Assembly: GCA_002007465.1 (NCBI GenBank)
Contig: LNAC01000768.1
Span: 1,053,983-1,117,982 of the forward strand
Source of the DNA: Ailurus styani
Taxonomy: Eukaryota; Chordata; Mammalia; Carnivora; Ailuridae
Reading direction: 5' to 3'
DNA: 64,000 nucleotides
The notes below the pieces were generated by a model. That model was not told where the DNA came from. It did not search any database and worked only from the letters and a program-made list of their open reading frames with translations. How positions within the stretch are numbered: position 1 is the stretch's first letter; each line of letters starts with the position of its first letter. Positions 11,857 to 23,500 of the stretch are shown here, in pieces. The translations under genes were made by a program, and so were the position numbers.

Positions 11857-11913
11857 AAGAAAATAGAAGATATATGATAACCCCCGAGACTTCAACTGAT
11901 AAGTTGCTCAAAA

Positions 11914-12312
11914 ATATTCACACAAGGGCCACCTGGGTGGCTCAGTCAGTTAAGCATCTGCCTTCGGCTCAGGTCATGATCCTGGGGTCCTGGGATTGAG
12001 CCCCATGTCAGGCTTCCTGCTCAGCAGGAAACCTGCTTCTCACTCTCCTTCCTGCTCGTGCTCTCTCTCACTCTCTCTTCTCTCTCAAATAAATAAATAA
12101 AATCTTTAAAAGAATTTTATTTATTTATTTGACAGAGAGAGACACAGCTAGAGAGGGAACACAAGCAAGGGGAGTGGGAGAGGGAGAAGAAGGCTCCCTG
12201 CTCGATGTGGGGCTCGATCCCAGGACCCTGAGACAGCCTTAGGTAGATGCTTAACTGACTGAGCCACCCAGGTGCCCCATAAATAAAATCTTAAAAAAAT
12301 ATATTCACACAA
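11914..12312 (+). mobile_element. Carnivore SINE (+) split by a second SINE
   Basis: The plus-strand SINE starts at 11926 ('GGCCACCTGGGTGGCTCAGT') and runs to its AAATAAATAAAATCTTT tail. The tail resumes after the inserted minus-strand SINE. The 12-bp TSD ATATTCACACAA lies at 11914-11925 and 12301-12312 and encloses both. Confidence 0.88.
12091..12297 (-). mobile_element. Carnivore SINE (-) inserted in the tail of another SINE
   Basis: The body is about 12110-12278 in reverse complement, ending with 'GAGCCACCCAGGTGCCCC'. The flanking ATAAATAAAATCTT repeats (from 12091 and from 12279) are the duplicated A-rich tail of the host SINE. This copy is therefore younger than the one it interrupts. 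Confidence 0.88.
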
Positions 12313-12819
12313 CTAAGCAGAATGTTAAAATCCAAAGTTTTCTGGTAATCCTATCAAATCACATCTTATTCTATCTCAGTAAATCACCTCACATTTTACC
12401 TCAGAGAGAAAACTGAAAATATCAAATTCTCACTTCTCTCTTAATCAACTTATTTGTATTTATAGCATCATGTCCTCCTTCTCGGCAGAAAAAACAAAGA
12501 TTTTTCTCTCTTGTTTAAAGCTGTTTCCTATAATACTTCTCTAGATCTATTTTACTCTCTTCTCCTAAGACTTTCTTTTGAAACTATAGCTTTGCTTTCA
12601 TGCTTTCAATTCTTCTTTCTCTCCCAGGTATTTTTCTTCAGTACATAAATGATATAAATTCTCTATCACTTTTAAACAAGACAAAAACTGCGTAAGAATA
12701 AACCCAAAAGTTTTTTGGCAAAAACTGCTGGTTGTCTCAAAGTATTTATTTCCCCTTTTTTCTTGAACTTGTGAGTATTTTGCCATTTTATTTTCCCAGT
12801 GTTATAGTCTTTCTTATTA
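12313..12819. other. Unassigned sequence
   Basis: T/C-rich sequence without a recognisable repeat or gene. Part may belong to the L2 fragment that follows. Confidence 0.35.
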
Positions 12820-13190
12820 ACTTATCCATTATCAGAGTTTTTATTTCCAGTTATAGTCTATTGGTTCCCAAATCTACATATCAGCCAAAACATCTCTCTT
12901 GACCACACCAGTCTATCCATTTGTCTATTGGAATTCTCTATCTGGACATTCTAAAGATACACCAAATCAGTATGTACATAATAGAATTTATTATCTTTCC
13001 ACCAAAATTTATTCCTCTTGAGCTTATTGTTGCTGACAACATTTACCCAATTACCTAAATCATCCCACACAAAATTTTCACTCTTACTTACCTCCCACAT
13101 CCAATTGCTCACCAATATTTCAGTTCCAACCTCTTTTATGTCTCTCTAATTCATCTTTCATTTTGATGTTTTTTTGCCTGAAGCATTTGG
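12820..13190 (+). mobile_element. Ancient L2 LINE fragment
   Basis: The run of phrases 'CCCACATCCAATTGCTCACCAA', 'CAAATCTACATATCAGCC' and 'CTGGACATTCTAAAGATACACC' resembles the L2 region that encodes the end of its ORF. It is diverged, and the identification rests on phrase order only. Confidence 0.5.
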
Positions 13191-13329
13191 AGAATGCAAC
13201 TTCTGGTCCTATTCTCCCCAAATCCTCCTAATTAAAAAAGAAATAACTAGCAAATTTAAACTAGTAATGCATAATAAAGATAATATAATGAATAAATAAA
13301 ATAATGGAGCAATGTGTAATGAAGTTGGG

Positions 13330-13510
13330 TTCATACAGGAAAAAAGTTGGTTTCACTTTAGAAAACTCAATGATAGTAATGCACTTCATTAAAAGATGAA
13401 AGAAAAAATTAATATGAATTTCTCAATAGATGCTAAAAAAGAATTAGATAAAATTAGATAATACTCAAAGTATTTGATAAAACTCAGTAAGCACATATGA
13501 TATAAGAAAA
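13330..13510 (+). mobile_element. Old LINE-1 ORF2 fragment
   Basis: Phrases such as 'TTCTCAATAGATGCTAAAAAAG' and the A-rich context match the LINE-1 reverse-transcriptase region ahead of the active-site motif. The fragment is short and diverged. Confidence 0.5.
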
Positions 13511-13524
13511 TGTGATCATTTCCA

Positions 13525-14450
13525 GCTGGCACTATAACTGAGGTCTCAGAGGGACTCCCACTTTTTTTTATCAGTTCAGCTGTTGTGGGTGGCGGGGCAC
13601 ATAGTAAGAATACTGAATCCTATTGCCTCACTGCTTTCTCTGTAAGACCGTTTTGTGGTGTGAGGAAACTTGTGAGGGAATCTGTTTCAGTGAATATGAG
13701 ATTCAGAAGGTTGAGCCATAGTGATTCTGGCAGAAGTAGGACAGGCAGAGGAAACAAGTTCATAACCACAGTTAATGTCTATCCAAGGTTGATAAATCAC
13801 TGCCCCACTGGTCCATTACAGAATAGGACCAAGGAAAGCAATCTTTCACCATCAAGCAGTTTGGTAGTCATCCCTGGATTTGATGCTATAACGGGGGCTG
13901 TCCTGTCTTTGTTGATTTGGGAGTCTTAGCAATAGTAGTAGCCAGATCAGCATCAGAGAGGAAAAACCCAGGTTGCTGAATCCATGCATCAGCTGCATCC
14001 TGATGCTATAACCATTTTGCCTAAGAGACTACTGAGCAAACACTAAGGTGCATAAGTTGCCTGATAATGAGTGACTCTGTCCACCAGATCACTGATACCA
14101 TCTTCTGCAGTGAAACGTCTTTGGTGAGCATTTTGTGGCTTATAACTATTGTCACAATGTGAGTGCATTCCAAGAGATCCATGCATATACTTCTTACCTT
14201 GAACCACCTCCAATCCTCCAATACTTTTCCTTTTATGTTTGAGAAAATTTGACCAAATTGTTGACTAACGGTCATTAACTAGTTCATAGTTTTTTGCCTC
14301 TGATTATCTCTCCTTCTAAGCAAAGTTTACATATGGCTTAGAAACCTTTTCTTCCTCACTGTCCCATGCAATCACTCTAAACGGGGCAATAATGTTGCTC
14401 CTGGCTGTGCCAACAAACCCTGTGTAGACATCTGAAACAAGGTTTGATTA
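13525..14450 (-). mobile_element. Second ERVL-type pol remnant
   Basis: On the minus strand the frame 14021-14275 and nearby broken frames resemble a part of ERVL pol upstream of integrase. The orientation matches the 420-2560 remnant, but this piece covers a different region of pol, and L2 and LINE-1 sequence lies between the two. They may be separate insertions or distant parts of one provirus. All frames are interrupted and no LTR is visible. Confidence 0.55.
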
Positions 14451-14469
14451 TTTTCTCCTTTCGTCAACT

Positions 14470-15075
14470 TCATATTGATTTGTTAGGTTACAGGCAGAGC
14501 TGCTGAAAAATGATGCCCCAAATAGTGCCTGAGATAAAAGTGTATTTCTCTCAGATATTAGAGCAGAGGGCGCCTGGGTGGCTCAGTGGGTTAAAGCCTC
14601 TGCTTTCGGCTCAGGTCATGATCTCAGGGTCCTGGGATCGAGGCCCGCATCGGGCTCCCTGCTCAGCGGGGAGCCTGCTTCCCCCTCTCTCTCTCTGCCT
14701 GCCTCTCTGCCTCCTTGTGATCTCTCTCCCTCTGTGAAATAAATAAATAAAATCTTTAAAAAAAAAAGATATTAGAGCAGAGCTAGTAAAGTAGTTCTGA
14801 CACCTTCAACGTGTGGCTTTCATCTCCAGCTCCAAGGCATTTGCTCTAATTCTAATACTCTCTCACAAATGAAAAGGGGGGAGGTACAAAAAGAGCATTT
14901 ATGAATCTTTTTAAGGACAAGAAGAAGGGTATCCATTATTTCTTGTGACATTCCACAGGCAAGAACTTAATCACATAGCTCCAACACAGTTGCAGAGTCT
15001 GTGAAATTCAGCCTGCAGGTAGACAATCATGTTCCCAGCTAAAATGGCATCACTATGGAAGGAGGGAGAATGGAT
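14470..15075. mobile_element. Mammal-wide dispersed repeat of unnamed type
   Basis: The phrases 'AAATGATGCCCCAAATAGTGCCT', 'ATTCCACAGGCAAGAACTTAATCACATAG' and 'CAGCCTGCAGGTAGACAATC' follow the order of an ancient mammalian repeat that I recognise but cannot name safely. A young SINE interrupts it at 14569-14766. Confidence 0.4.
14553..14782 (+). mobile_element. Young mustelid-type SINE with perfect TSD
   Basis: The body is 14569-14766, nearly identical to the copy at 6335. A perfect 16-bp TSD, AGATATTAGAGCAGAG, lies at 14553-14568 and 14767-14782. Confidence 0.93.
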
Positions 15076-15189
15076 AATACAAGACGCCTCACAATTGGCC
15101 ATGGTATAATTTAAGGGACCTTGTATATTATAACTCAGAAATTCCACTCCATGACATATATCCTTTTGTACATCTGGTTCAGGAAACAT

Positions 15190-15365
15190 CATGATCATTA
15201 ATACTTACCCAGCATTTAATAAACTACTAAGCACTTTGTATATTATCTCATTTATTCCCCACGGCAGCCCTATGAATGAATTACTTTTCCCCCACTGTCG
15301 AGTTGGAGAAATAAGGAATAGAGAGGTTAGCACAGTAAGTAAGAGACAGAGATGGAATATACAGC
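15190..15365 (-). mobile_element. MIR SINE, minus strand
   Basis: It reads in the reverse MIR order: 'CTAAGCACTTTGTATATTATCTCATTTATTCCCCACGGCAGCCCTATGA', then the equivalent of 'GAGGAAACTGAGGC', then 'AGAGAGGTTAGCACAGTAAGTAAG'. Part of it is copied again after the N at 15457. Confidence 0.75.
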
Positions 15366-15620
15366 CTATATAAATCAATTCATGTAGAGGAACATTCATA
15401 AAAGCATTGGTTGTAACAGCAACAACAAAGCAAATTAAAAAAAAGGAAAACAATTTNACTGTCGAGTTGGAGAAATAAGGAATAGAGAGGTTAGCACAGT
15501 AAGTAAGAGATAGAGATGGAATATACAGCCTATATAAATCAATTCATGTAGAGGAACGTTCATAAAAGCATTGGTTGTAACAGCAACAACAAAGCAAATT
15601 AAAAAAAAGGAAAACAATTT
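15294..15620. repeat. 163-bp direct duplication around a single N (assembly join)
   Basis: Bases 15294-15456 recur at 15458-15620 with two substitutions (GAGACAG/GAGATAG and AACATT/AACGTT), separated by one N at 15457. Two SNP-like differences fit two haplotypes or overlapping contig ends. Confidence 0.85.
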
Positions 15621-15950
15621 AAGTGACTAATACAGAAGAATGGATAAATAAGTTGTGGTACCACATGTAGTGAAACTTATTGTCACAATCAAAATCAGTG
15701 GCCATTTTCTGCTAGAAGTTCCATCTGCATAGGGTAATGGAATGAACTACATGCCACAACATGCCACAAAATGGATAACTCTTAGAAAAATATTATTGAG
15801 GAAAGAAAAACCAATTGTAAAGGAACATATATAATATGACTACTTTAACGTAAAGTTCAAAATCGATCTAAACAAATATTGGAGAAATTAAAGATTCATG
15901 TTAAAACTATAAAGTAGAGAAAATTAATAAATACAAAGTTCTAAATATGT
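15400..15950 (+). mobile_element. Old LINE-1 3' fragment
   Basis: Degraded LINE-1 phrases are present: 'AGAATGGATAAATAAGTTGTGGTA', 'GGAATGAACTACATGCCACAACATG' and 'AATATTATTGAGGAAAG'. The left part lies inside the duplicated segment. Confidence 0.5.
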
Positions 15951-16011
15951 TTGTCTATTGAAGAGAGGGAAGAAAAATGGAAGGTATTTGTAGGAGACTT
16001 CAAGGCTAACA

Positions 16012-16063
16012 GTCATATATATATATACATATGTACATATACATATATATGTGTATATACACA
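16012..16063. repeat. TA/CATA microsatellite
   Basis: TATATA, CATATG and GTATATACACAC alternate over about 50 bp, next to a SINE tail. Confidence 0.8.
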
Positions 16064-16208
16064 CTTTTTTTTAAGGGGGAGAGGGGCAGAGAGAGAGAAT
16101 TTCAATCAGCACGGAGCCACATCAGGCTCCAACCCACAGTCCTGAGATCACGACCTGAGCCGAAATCAAGAGTCTGACACTTAACTGACTGAGCTACCCA
16201 GGTGCCTC
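16064..16208 (-). mobile_element. Carnivore SINE, minus strand, short copy
   Basis: T-run, GA-rich stretch, 'ATCACGACCTGAGCCGAAAT' and 'GACTGAGCTACCCAGGTGCC' appear in the reverse order expected of a SINE. It is internally shorter than the full-length copies. Confidence 0.82.
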
Positions 16209-17300
16209 TCGTTGCTATTTCTTACTCTGTGTCTCTTCTCTATCCCTTCTACATGTTTTATATGCTTTTCTATGTATCAGTACAACGTTTAATAAAAACA
16301 ATTCCAAGAAAGCAATAAATCCAATTCACTAAAATTGAAAATTCATCCATATAATAAAAAATAACCATATAAAGTCCTTTCTGCATCTATATGAATTTTG
16401 ATACTTTATATATTTTTAAAAAATAAATGATTTATAGTATTTTGTAATGGAAGATATTTAGAAATCAAGTAAATCATAACATTGTGACTACACTGCATGT
16501 GGGAATGAAGAATGAGAGTCAATGATGACAGACAATTTAAATAACAGGTGATAAATAAGAGAAACAAATGGAAATAATTTAAATGGATAATTGAATGTCA
16601 ACTGCATTATTTATAAGTTTCATTAAAGGGAATTGTTTACCCAAGCAGAAATTAAAAGAAAGTGTTAAACTAAACATGTCATATCATATCTTTGATGCTA
16701 ACAAGTCTAAATATTAAAAATATTCTGAAGAAATCACTGTATCCAAGCTATTGTAAATGAAGTAAAACTTCTTATACCAGTATGGAAATTTCAAATACCT
16801 CACAGAAGGATCACTTATTTTCTCCATAATTTCCTGGTGAAGAACATCCAATTGTAGCACTTCAATTGTGTCCAGAAGAAGAAAAAAAATTTCTTTCTTT
16901 GGTTTTAACCTATCTCCATTGGCAAGAATACCCCTTTTGTCCACATCTATTTGCTACGATGGGAGTGAATTATGCACAAGTTCCTTAGGAGGTACCATCA
17001 CCAGCAGCAGGAAATCTGAACTGTGATGTATAAATCATTGTCAAGTGGAAAACTGTCTAACATTGTTAGTAAAGAGAAAGCACAAAAGAGAAGGAATGGA
17101 TTAGCTTAAGGAACCCCAAGGCATTTACCTAACTGATGGAAAACATCATTTCTTTCAGAGAAAAACTTCAGCACCCCAGAGATAAGTACCATCATACAAG
17201 AGCAAAAGACTTAAGAGACCTGAGGTGTTAAAAACCTCCTCTGCTACCTCGTCTTGCCTCAGGGATATGCCTGCCTCTATGTACCGAGTATACGCAGCGC
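16209..17300. other. Unassigned AT-rich sequence
   Basis: No gene or clear repeat is seen. Confidence 0.4.
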
Positions 17301-17304
17301 TTTA

Positions 17305-17530
17305 ATTTGTTAAGCAATAACTAAATGCCAAACATTTCGCATCGAGTATCTAAAAACCTTTTGAACCATTTTGCAAAGTGGGTATAATCATCTCTACTCC
17401 ATGAGTGGCAAAGAGGTAGATTAACAAAGTTAAGCAATTTTTCCAAGTTCACACAAATAGTAAGTATGGAATCTGAACCTAGATGTCCCGTACTATAAAA
17501 CCCACATTTTTCATGTCACCAGGCTGCTTC
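17305..17530 (-). mobile_element. MIR SINE, minus strand
   Basis: The phrases 'CCAAACATTTCGCATCGAGTATCT', 'AAAGAGGTAGATTAACAAAGTTAAGCAA' and 'CACACAAATAGTAAGTATGGAATCTGAACC' follow the reverse MIR consensus. Confidence 0.7.
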
Positions 17531-18620
17531 ATGAAGTTGTCTTAAGGTGTGAAAATGATTTTACATTTTTTTTCACATTATGGGATGGCCTTGGGATAGA
17601 AATGCTTTCTAAAGATAATTCATCAGCAGAAGGTATAAAATTGTGCCTAATAACACATGGGTTATCCAGCCACATGTCATATTTGTATAACAGAACTTTT
17701 CAGAAACATGTCAAAGGTAACATAAGACCAAACACTTGTTTGGAAACTCAGGCCTGCTCATCAACTTTCTAACTTAGTAATTTAGGAGTTAAGAGAGGAT
17801 TAAGGAATGAAGAGTAGGAAGAGTAGTAACAAGACAATAATTAAAATGGAAATCTGAAATGATGAAATAGATTATACATACTAATGTCAATGTTTTATTG
17901 AACAAAGTAAGAGAAATAAACATATTGGACCTTACATAATAAAAATATATCTTCCAAAGCATGCCTGCTGTGGTAGATCAAGGAAGTGTGCCTAGGTAAA
18001 AGTAGAAATAAAGAAATAAAATGGGAAATAAAATTATGTTCAGCCTAAACTCACGATCATCAAAGACTTATAGAATTTTTAAGCTAGGAGGGACCAGGGA
18101 GATCCTCTCTTCTATATTTATCTGCATAATTAAATAGATGAGTAGGTATGATAGAGCTATTTGGAATAGTACATTGCAGTAAATATTCCTATGAAAATTA
18201 AGCACATTTATAGTAAGCATTAAAAGGAAGTCATTTCCCAATGCTCTGAACAATTTAATATTTCCAAGACAAACTTTCTTTCTACTCTAAAAGAAAACTG
18301 CCTCTCTGATCAAAACAAGCCAAGTAAACATTTAAGAATTTATCAAGTGCTTTCACATATCTATAGATATAACTTATCTGACTTGTATCATAGAAGCTGC
18401 TCTAAAATTAACAAGTCTGCATTTCTTTTTAAATAGGCAATAGGGACTTTAACAAATGTAAAGAACTTTGAATTTGTTAAAATATACTCCAGTGGCCTAA
18501 GCTGACATGATTTTTATTCCCCAAATCCTGGAAACATTTATGACTCCAGGACACTAAAGCAGTCATTGTTCATTCCATTTACTTGTCTGGTCTGTGAGTC
18601 TAACTTGATCATTAAATTAT
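17531..18620. other. Unassigned sequence
   Basis: AT-rich, with no coding exon recognised. A MIR-like scrap may lie near 18335-18400. Confidence 0.35.
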
Positions 18621-18624
18621 ACCC

Positions 18625-18725
18625 TTTTACAAGAGCTAGTATAGGGAACTGGTTACAAGCATAGTCTTTTGAATTAGGAAGAACATGGCTAAAAACTTTG
18701 GTTTCATCAATTGCCTGGTCTCTCC
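18625..18725 (+). mobile_element. MIR SINE 5' fragment
   Basis: 'GAGCTAGTATAGGGAACTGGTTACAAGCATAGTCTTTTGAATTAGG' matches the tRNA-like head of MIR on the plus strand. The 3' part is missing. Confidence 0.55.
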
Positions 18726-19071
18726 AGTGTTGAACCATAATAAACTAGATTTTAAAAAATTATAAAATAAGGCTAAAATTAGAACTTACTTTGGTGGAGG
18801 GAGAAGGGCCCAATAAAATACACTTCCTACCATTTTCCTACTCTAAATCAGCAGAGAAATGTGGCAAGTTAGCATATAAAGACCAAAATCTCTCTCCTAT
18901 TATTGATGAAACATGCCTTCATGACTGTGATTTATGTCTATGAGCAAGTGAATGGTCTTCCTGGCACAAAACCACAAGATTAGACAGATTATCATACATG
19001 CCTGACCTTCTAAGTTGTACAGCAATGAACACAGTAGATCATACACTGCATGCTAGTTGGACCTCATTCCT

Positions 19072-19270
19072 GAGAAAGAAGAACTGGGGCACCTGGGTGG
19101 CTCAGTGGGTTAAAGCCTCTGCCTTTGCCCCAGGTCATGATCTTGGGGTCCTGGGATCTAGGCCCACATTGGGCTCCCTATTCAGAGGGGAGCCTGCTTC
19201 CTCCTCTCTCTCTGCCTGCCTCTCCCCCTACTTGTGATCTCTCTCTGTCAAATAAGTAAATAAATAAATC
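19072..19270 (+). mobile_element. Mustelid-type SINE at the start of a GGAA/GAAA tract
   Basis: The head 'GGGGCACCTGGGTGGCTCAGTGGGTTAAAGCC' starts at 19087, and an AAATAAGTAAATAAATAAATC tail follows. The flank AGAAAGAAGAACTG before the SINE recurs in close form (AAAGAACTG) at the far end of the tract near 19600, so the tract appears to be the expanded SINE tail. Confidence 0.88.
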
Positions 19271-19517
19271 TCAAAAAAGAAAGAAAGAAAGGAAGGAAGG
19301 AAGGAAGGAAGGAAGAAAGAAAGAAAAAGAAAGGAAGGAAGGAAGGAAGGAAGGAAGGAAGGAAGGAAGGAANNNNNNNNNNNNNNNNNNNNNNNNNNNN
19401 NNNNNNNNNNNNNNNNNNNNNNNNNNNNNNNNNNNNNNNNNNNNNNNNNNNNNNNNNNNNNNNNNNNNNNNNNNNNNNNNNNNNNNNNNNNNNNNNNNNN
19501 NNNNNNNNNNNNNNNNA

Positions 19518-19601
<84 letters not shown>

Positions 19602-19602
19602 A
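19271..19602 (+). repeat. (GGAA)n/(GAAA)n microsatellite with unresolved gap
   Basis: GAAA units, then GGAA units, then a run of N, then about 20 GAAA units. The repeat is purine-rich on the plus strand and its true length is unknown. Frames predicted through it are artefacts. Confidence 0.93.
19373..19516. other. Assembly gap of 144 N
   Basis: The only multi-base gap in the window. It lies inside the GGAA/GAAA tract, where assembly is expected to fail. Confidence 0.99.
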
Positions 19603-19609
19603 CTGTCCA

Positions 19610-20139
19610 GCAAAGCATGCCTAACTTTACCAAAGAAGTCACTCCATCCTCCCTGGTGACAAAAGAGTAAAAGAGCAAGAGAGAACAAGAGAATCACAGA
19701 AATAGATGTTCCTCCACAAAGAAGGGAATGTTAAGGGTGGGAAAGAGGTGCCCCTCACACCCACATTTTAAAGAAGTGAAGTTTTAAGTTAGAAAATAAA
19801 TACAAAGTGCTTAACTTGATAAATTTTCAACAGATATTAAGTTGCATATTATTTTGTATTAAGTTGCAGAGTGTTTTGTATATGACAATATCCTTTGTTC
19901 TATTTTTCTTCTTAAAATACAACACTTCAACAATGCCTAAATTGGTAAATGGAGTAAAATAAGTGTTAAACCTGTGAACTACATGACCATTTAGGTTTTT
20001 GCTGTTTTCAAAATTTGGGGAAATATTTTCCTCATTAGTATTTCCAGACCCTGCCCTAACAAGTAAAGGAAACTGCTGCTACTATACACAATATAAGATT
20101 TATACAGCAAAGTCTAAAATGCTGATGAGAAAGTGATGA
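19610..20139. other. Unassigned sequence
   Basis: No recognisable gene or repeat. Confidence 0.35.
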
Positions 20140-22245
20140 GACAGATACTGTTATATCTGTCACACACAAACTGTTAGTGGGAGTTATAATTATTTCTAGA
20201 ATGCAGTTTTACAATACATATGATGAGCTTTAAAAATTATTTCAAGTATTTTGACTTGATAATTATACTTAGGGGAAAGATCTGAAAAACTAAAAAAATA
20301 GGAAAAAATTATTATGAACCATAATTTCACCTCAGGAGTATTTTAAATACTAAAAAAAGAAAAACAACTTAATCCTTTAAGAATATGAGCATAGATTAAA
20401 CTTTGCTGGTATACTTTATATGCAGCAGTGAAACTCGATCTAATGGAAGAATTTTTTATTAATAGGAGAAATAACTATAAAGTGAAAAAGAAGTTCATGA
20501 AATTATATATTCACTTATCCAATAAAATATATTCTATATTTATAAAGTACTAAAGTTTATATAGAGAGGCAAAAGAACCAGAATAGCCAACAAAATACTG
20601 AAAGCAAAGAATAGAGTTGAAAGACTGACACTGCCTAACTTCAAAACTTACTATAAAATTATAGTAATCAAGACAATGTGGCATAAATGAAAGAACCAAC
20701 AAACAGATCAATGGAACAGAATAAAGAACCCAGGATTAGATGCACATACAGATAGTCAACTAATCTTTGACAAAGGAGCAAAGGTAATACAATGGAGCAA
20801 AGATAGTCTTTTCAACAAATGGTGCTAGAACCAGTGGACATCCACATGCAAAAAATCGAGTCCAAACACAGACTATACTCCTCACAAAAATTAATCAAAA
20901 TAAACCATACACCTAAATGTAAAATGAAAAACATATAAAACTCCTACAATATAACATAGGGGAAAATTCTAGATGACTTTGGTTGTAACAATTACTTTTT
21001 AGATACAAAAACCAAAGGCAAGTCCATGAAAGAAATACTTGTTAAATTGGTCTTTATATTAGAGTTAAAACCCTCTGCTCTGTGAAAGGCACTGTCAAGA
21101 GAATGAGAAGACAAGCAATAGAATGGGAGAAAAAAAACTTGTAAAACACAAGTTTTACTTTATCTGATAAATGACTTGTTACCAAAAATAAACAAAACTC
21201 TCAAAATTCAACACTAGGAACACATGGCCTGATTAAAAAATGGGTAAAGGTCTTAACAGCCACCTCATCAAAGAAAATATGCAAATGGAAAATAAATATA
21301 TGAAAAGATACTCAGCATCATATGTCATTAAGGAATTGTAAATTAACACAACAATGACATACCACCACACACCTATTAGAATGAAGAAAATCCAAAATAC
21401 TAATAACCAAATGCTGGTGAGGATGTGTAGCAACAGCAACATTCATTCTTTGCTGGTGGGAGTGCAAAATGGTATGGCCACTTTGGAAGACAGTTTGGTG
21501 GTTTCTTACAAAACTAATCATACTCTTAACATATGTTTCAGTAATCACGCTCCCTAGCATTTACCTAAAGGAATTGAAAAATTATGTGCACACAAAAATC
21601 TGCACATGAATGCTTATAGAAGATTTATTCATAATTGCCAAACTTCGGAAGCAGCTGAGATGTCCTTCAGTATATGAAAAGGTAAAAAAATTGTGGCACA
21701 TTCAGCACTGGGTATTATTTAGCATTAAAAAGAAATATGCTATTATTAAGACATGAAAAGACATGCAGGAAACTTAAACACATATTAATAAGTGAAATTA
21801 CTAAGCCAATATGAAAAGACAACATACTATATGATTCCAATTATATGACATTCTGTAAATGGCAAAATTATGGAAATGACTAAAAGATCAGTGGCTTCCA
21901 AAGGCTAGGGAAAGACAGGGATGTGTAGGGGGAGCACAGAGAATTTTTAAAGCAGTGAAACTATTCTGTGTGGTACAATAACAGTGGATACATCACATGT
22001 ATTTATTAAAATCCATCCATAGAATACCAAGACTGAGCCTTAATATAAACTATGGACTTTTGGGGATAATGACTTTCAAGGTGGGTTCATCCATTGTAAC
22101 AAGCATACCACTCAGGTATAGGATGCTGTTAATAGGGGAGGCTGTGCATATGTTGGAGCAGGGAGTATATGGGAGCTCTCTGTACTTCCACTCAATTTTG
22201 CCGTGAACCTAGAAGTGTTCTAACAAGTAGTCTACTTTTGAAAAA
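20140..22245 (+). mobile_element. Old LINE-1, ORF2 C-terminal part and 3' UTR
   Basis: From about 20565 the phrases 'AACCAGAATAGCCAACAAAATACTGAAAG', 'AATCAAGACAATGTGGCATAA' and 'TCTTTTCAACAAATGGTGCTAG' are clear ORF2. Further on, 'AATGGGTAAAGGTCTTAACAG' and 'GGTGAGGATGTGTAGCAACAG' mark the end of ORF2. A longer 3' UTR runs to an A-rich end near 22240. All frames are broken. The part before 20565 is only weakly LINE-1-like. Confidence 0.75.
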
Positions 22246-23354
22246 TAAAATATGGATTTTAATTCGATATAGCATTCCTATTGCTTTATTTTCTTTAAAA
22301 CATAATAAAAACATGCATAATGTGATGTATTCATTTCACTATTTAAATTCATATTTCCACTTGACCTCTAAGCTGCAAAAATAACTTTAGACTCCATCTC
22401 TAATTAATTACTCAGTTCCTGGTAATATTTAGTGTCAATTAGTCTTTGATGTTTCAAACTAGAAAAAAAACCTGTGTTAAGAAAACTTTTACCCTTTCTG
22501 CCATTTTATCTTTCAAACCCATCCTTAAACAGGAAAATAAGCCATGAGAGCTTTACTTGTCATAGTTTCAATTTCAACTTAAGCAACACTAAAATCACTA
22601 AGACAATATACACAATGTAACTCCCCCCCGCCCGATATTTTAAATTGATGGTTCTCTCTGTTTTCTCTTAAAACATTACAAAAGTCATCCGGAAGACAAT
22701 TCTTTCTACCATCTTCTGTTATACAATTCTCCCATGACATTTTAATATGCAGATTGTAACGGTAACTCATTCCCTGGTCCATTTAATGAGATTATTGCTA
22801 TTGCTTGTTCAATAAGATTAAAAAAACATCTGCGGAACTGTTGTCCATTAAAATCCTGCCTACTAACCTCATAACTTGGGGCAGGGGGAGGTGTGGTGGT
22901 GAATATGTTTAAATACTTGCAAACTAGAAAGAATGAATCATTCTGGATTATACGCCATATACTAAGGTCTTTATTTAGTGTGCGCAAAAAGTATTCATTA
23001 AAGATAAATACTCTGAGGAACTAGAAAGCTTTTCAGCAGATAAAGTCCTGTCTGCACAATACAGAACAGGCAGTCAGGATGATGTGACATTGATGTTTCT
23101 CATATTTGCTTTCTGTCACACTGAAAATATATTCTGATGTGCTTCTTTCTCAAATAAAGGGCAACAATATCATTGAAAGAATGTATATGATAATTAAACA
23201 GCTGTATATATTGTATCTTCTACTTTCATTTTGAGTGATGAACAAAATGCTATCTGGAAACAATAGTAAGACTTAAGAAATGGAGGGAAGAAATGTGTTC
23301 TATTTCCTGATGTAGCCAAATGTTTCTTGGCAGGATTAGGGACAATTCAATTAT
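22246..23354. other. Unassigned sequence
   Basis: No repeat or gene recognised. A short C-run lies at 22622-22634. Confidence 0.4.
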
Positions 23355-23500
23355 TCGTTATTCTTCCATTTATTCATTCATTGAATGCCTAGCATTTGGT
23401 GACTTATGGTTTATGTTCTACAGAATATAAAGAATGTAAAGATATGGTACCTGATCTCAAGGGATTCACAATCCAGCTATAGAAACAGTAATGCAAAAGT
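23355..23500. mobile_element. Possible L2/MIR-class ancient repeat
   Basis: 'TTTATTCATTCATTGAATGCCTAGCATTTGG' followed by 'GGTACCTGATCTCAAGGGATTCACAATCCAG' is the common L2/MIR-class '...attgagtgcctactatgtgcc...' theme. The exact family is not resolved. Confidence 0.45.

Larger units (their letters stand above)
8819..11872 (+). mobile_element. Composite LINE-1/SINE nest bounded by a 16-bp TSD
   Basis: An identical 16-mer, AAGAAAATAGAAGATA, lies at 8819-8834 and 11857-11872; the second copy directly follows a poly(A). Between them are a young LINE-1 3' part, a SINE inside it, an AAT microsatellite, a second SINE and an older LINE-1 3' tail. The TSD most simply belongs to the older LINE-1, whose poly(A) ends at 11856, with the younger elements landing inside it. 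The order of events is inferred. Confidence 0.6.

Noticed and set aside
15294..15620. True tandem duplications
   Set aside because: Here and at six other places a single N sits exactly at the junction and SNP-like differences separate the copies, which fits assembly chaining better.
19248..19697. Frames of 135-149 codons with repeated Ser/Phe/Leu
   Set aside because: They translate the GGAA/GAAA microsatellite and the N gap.
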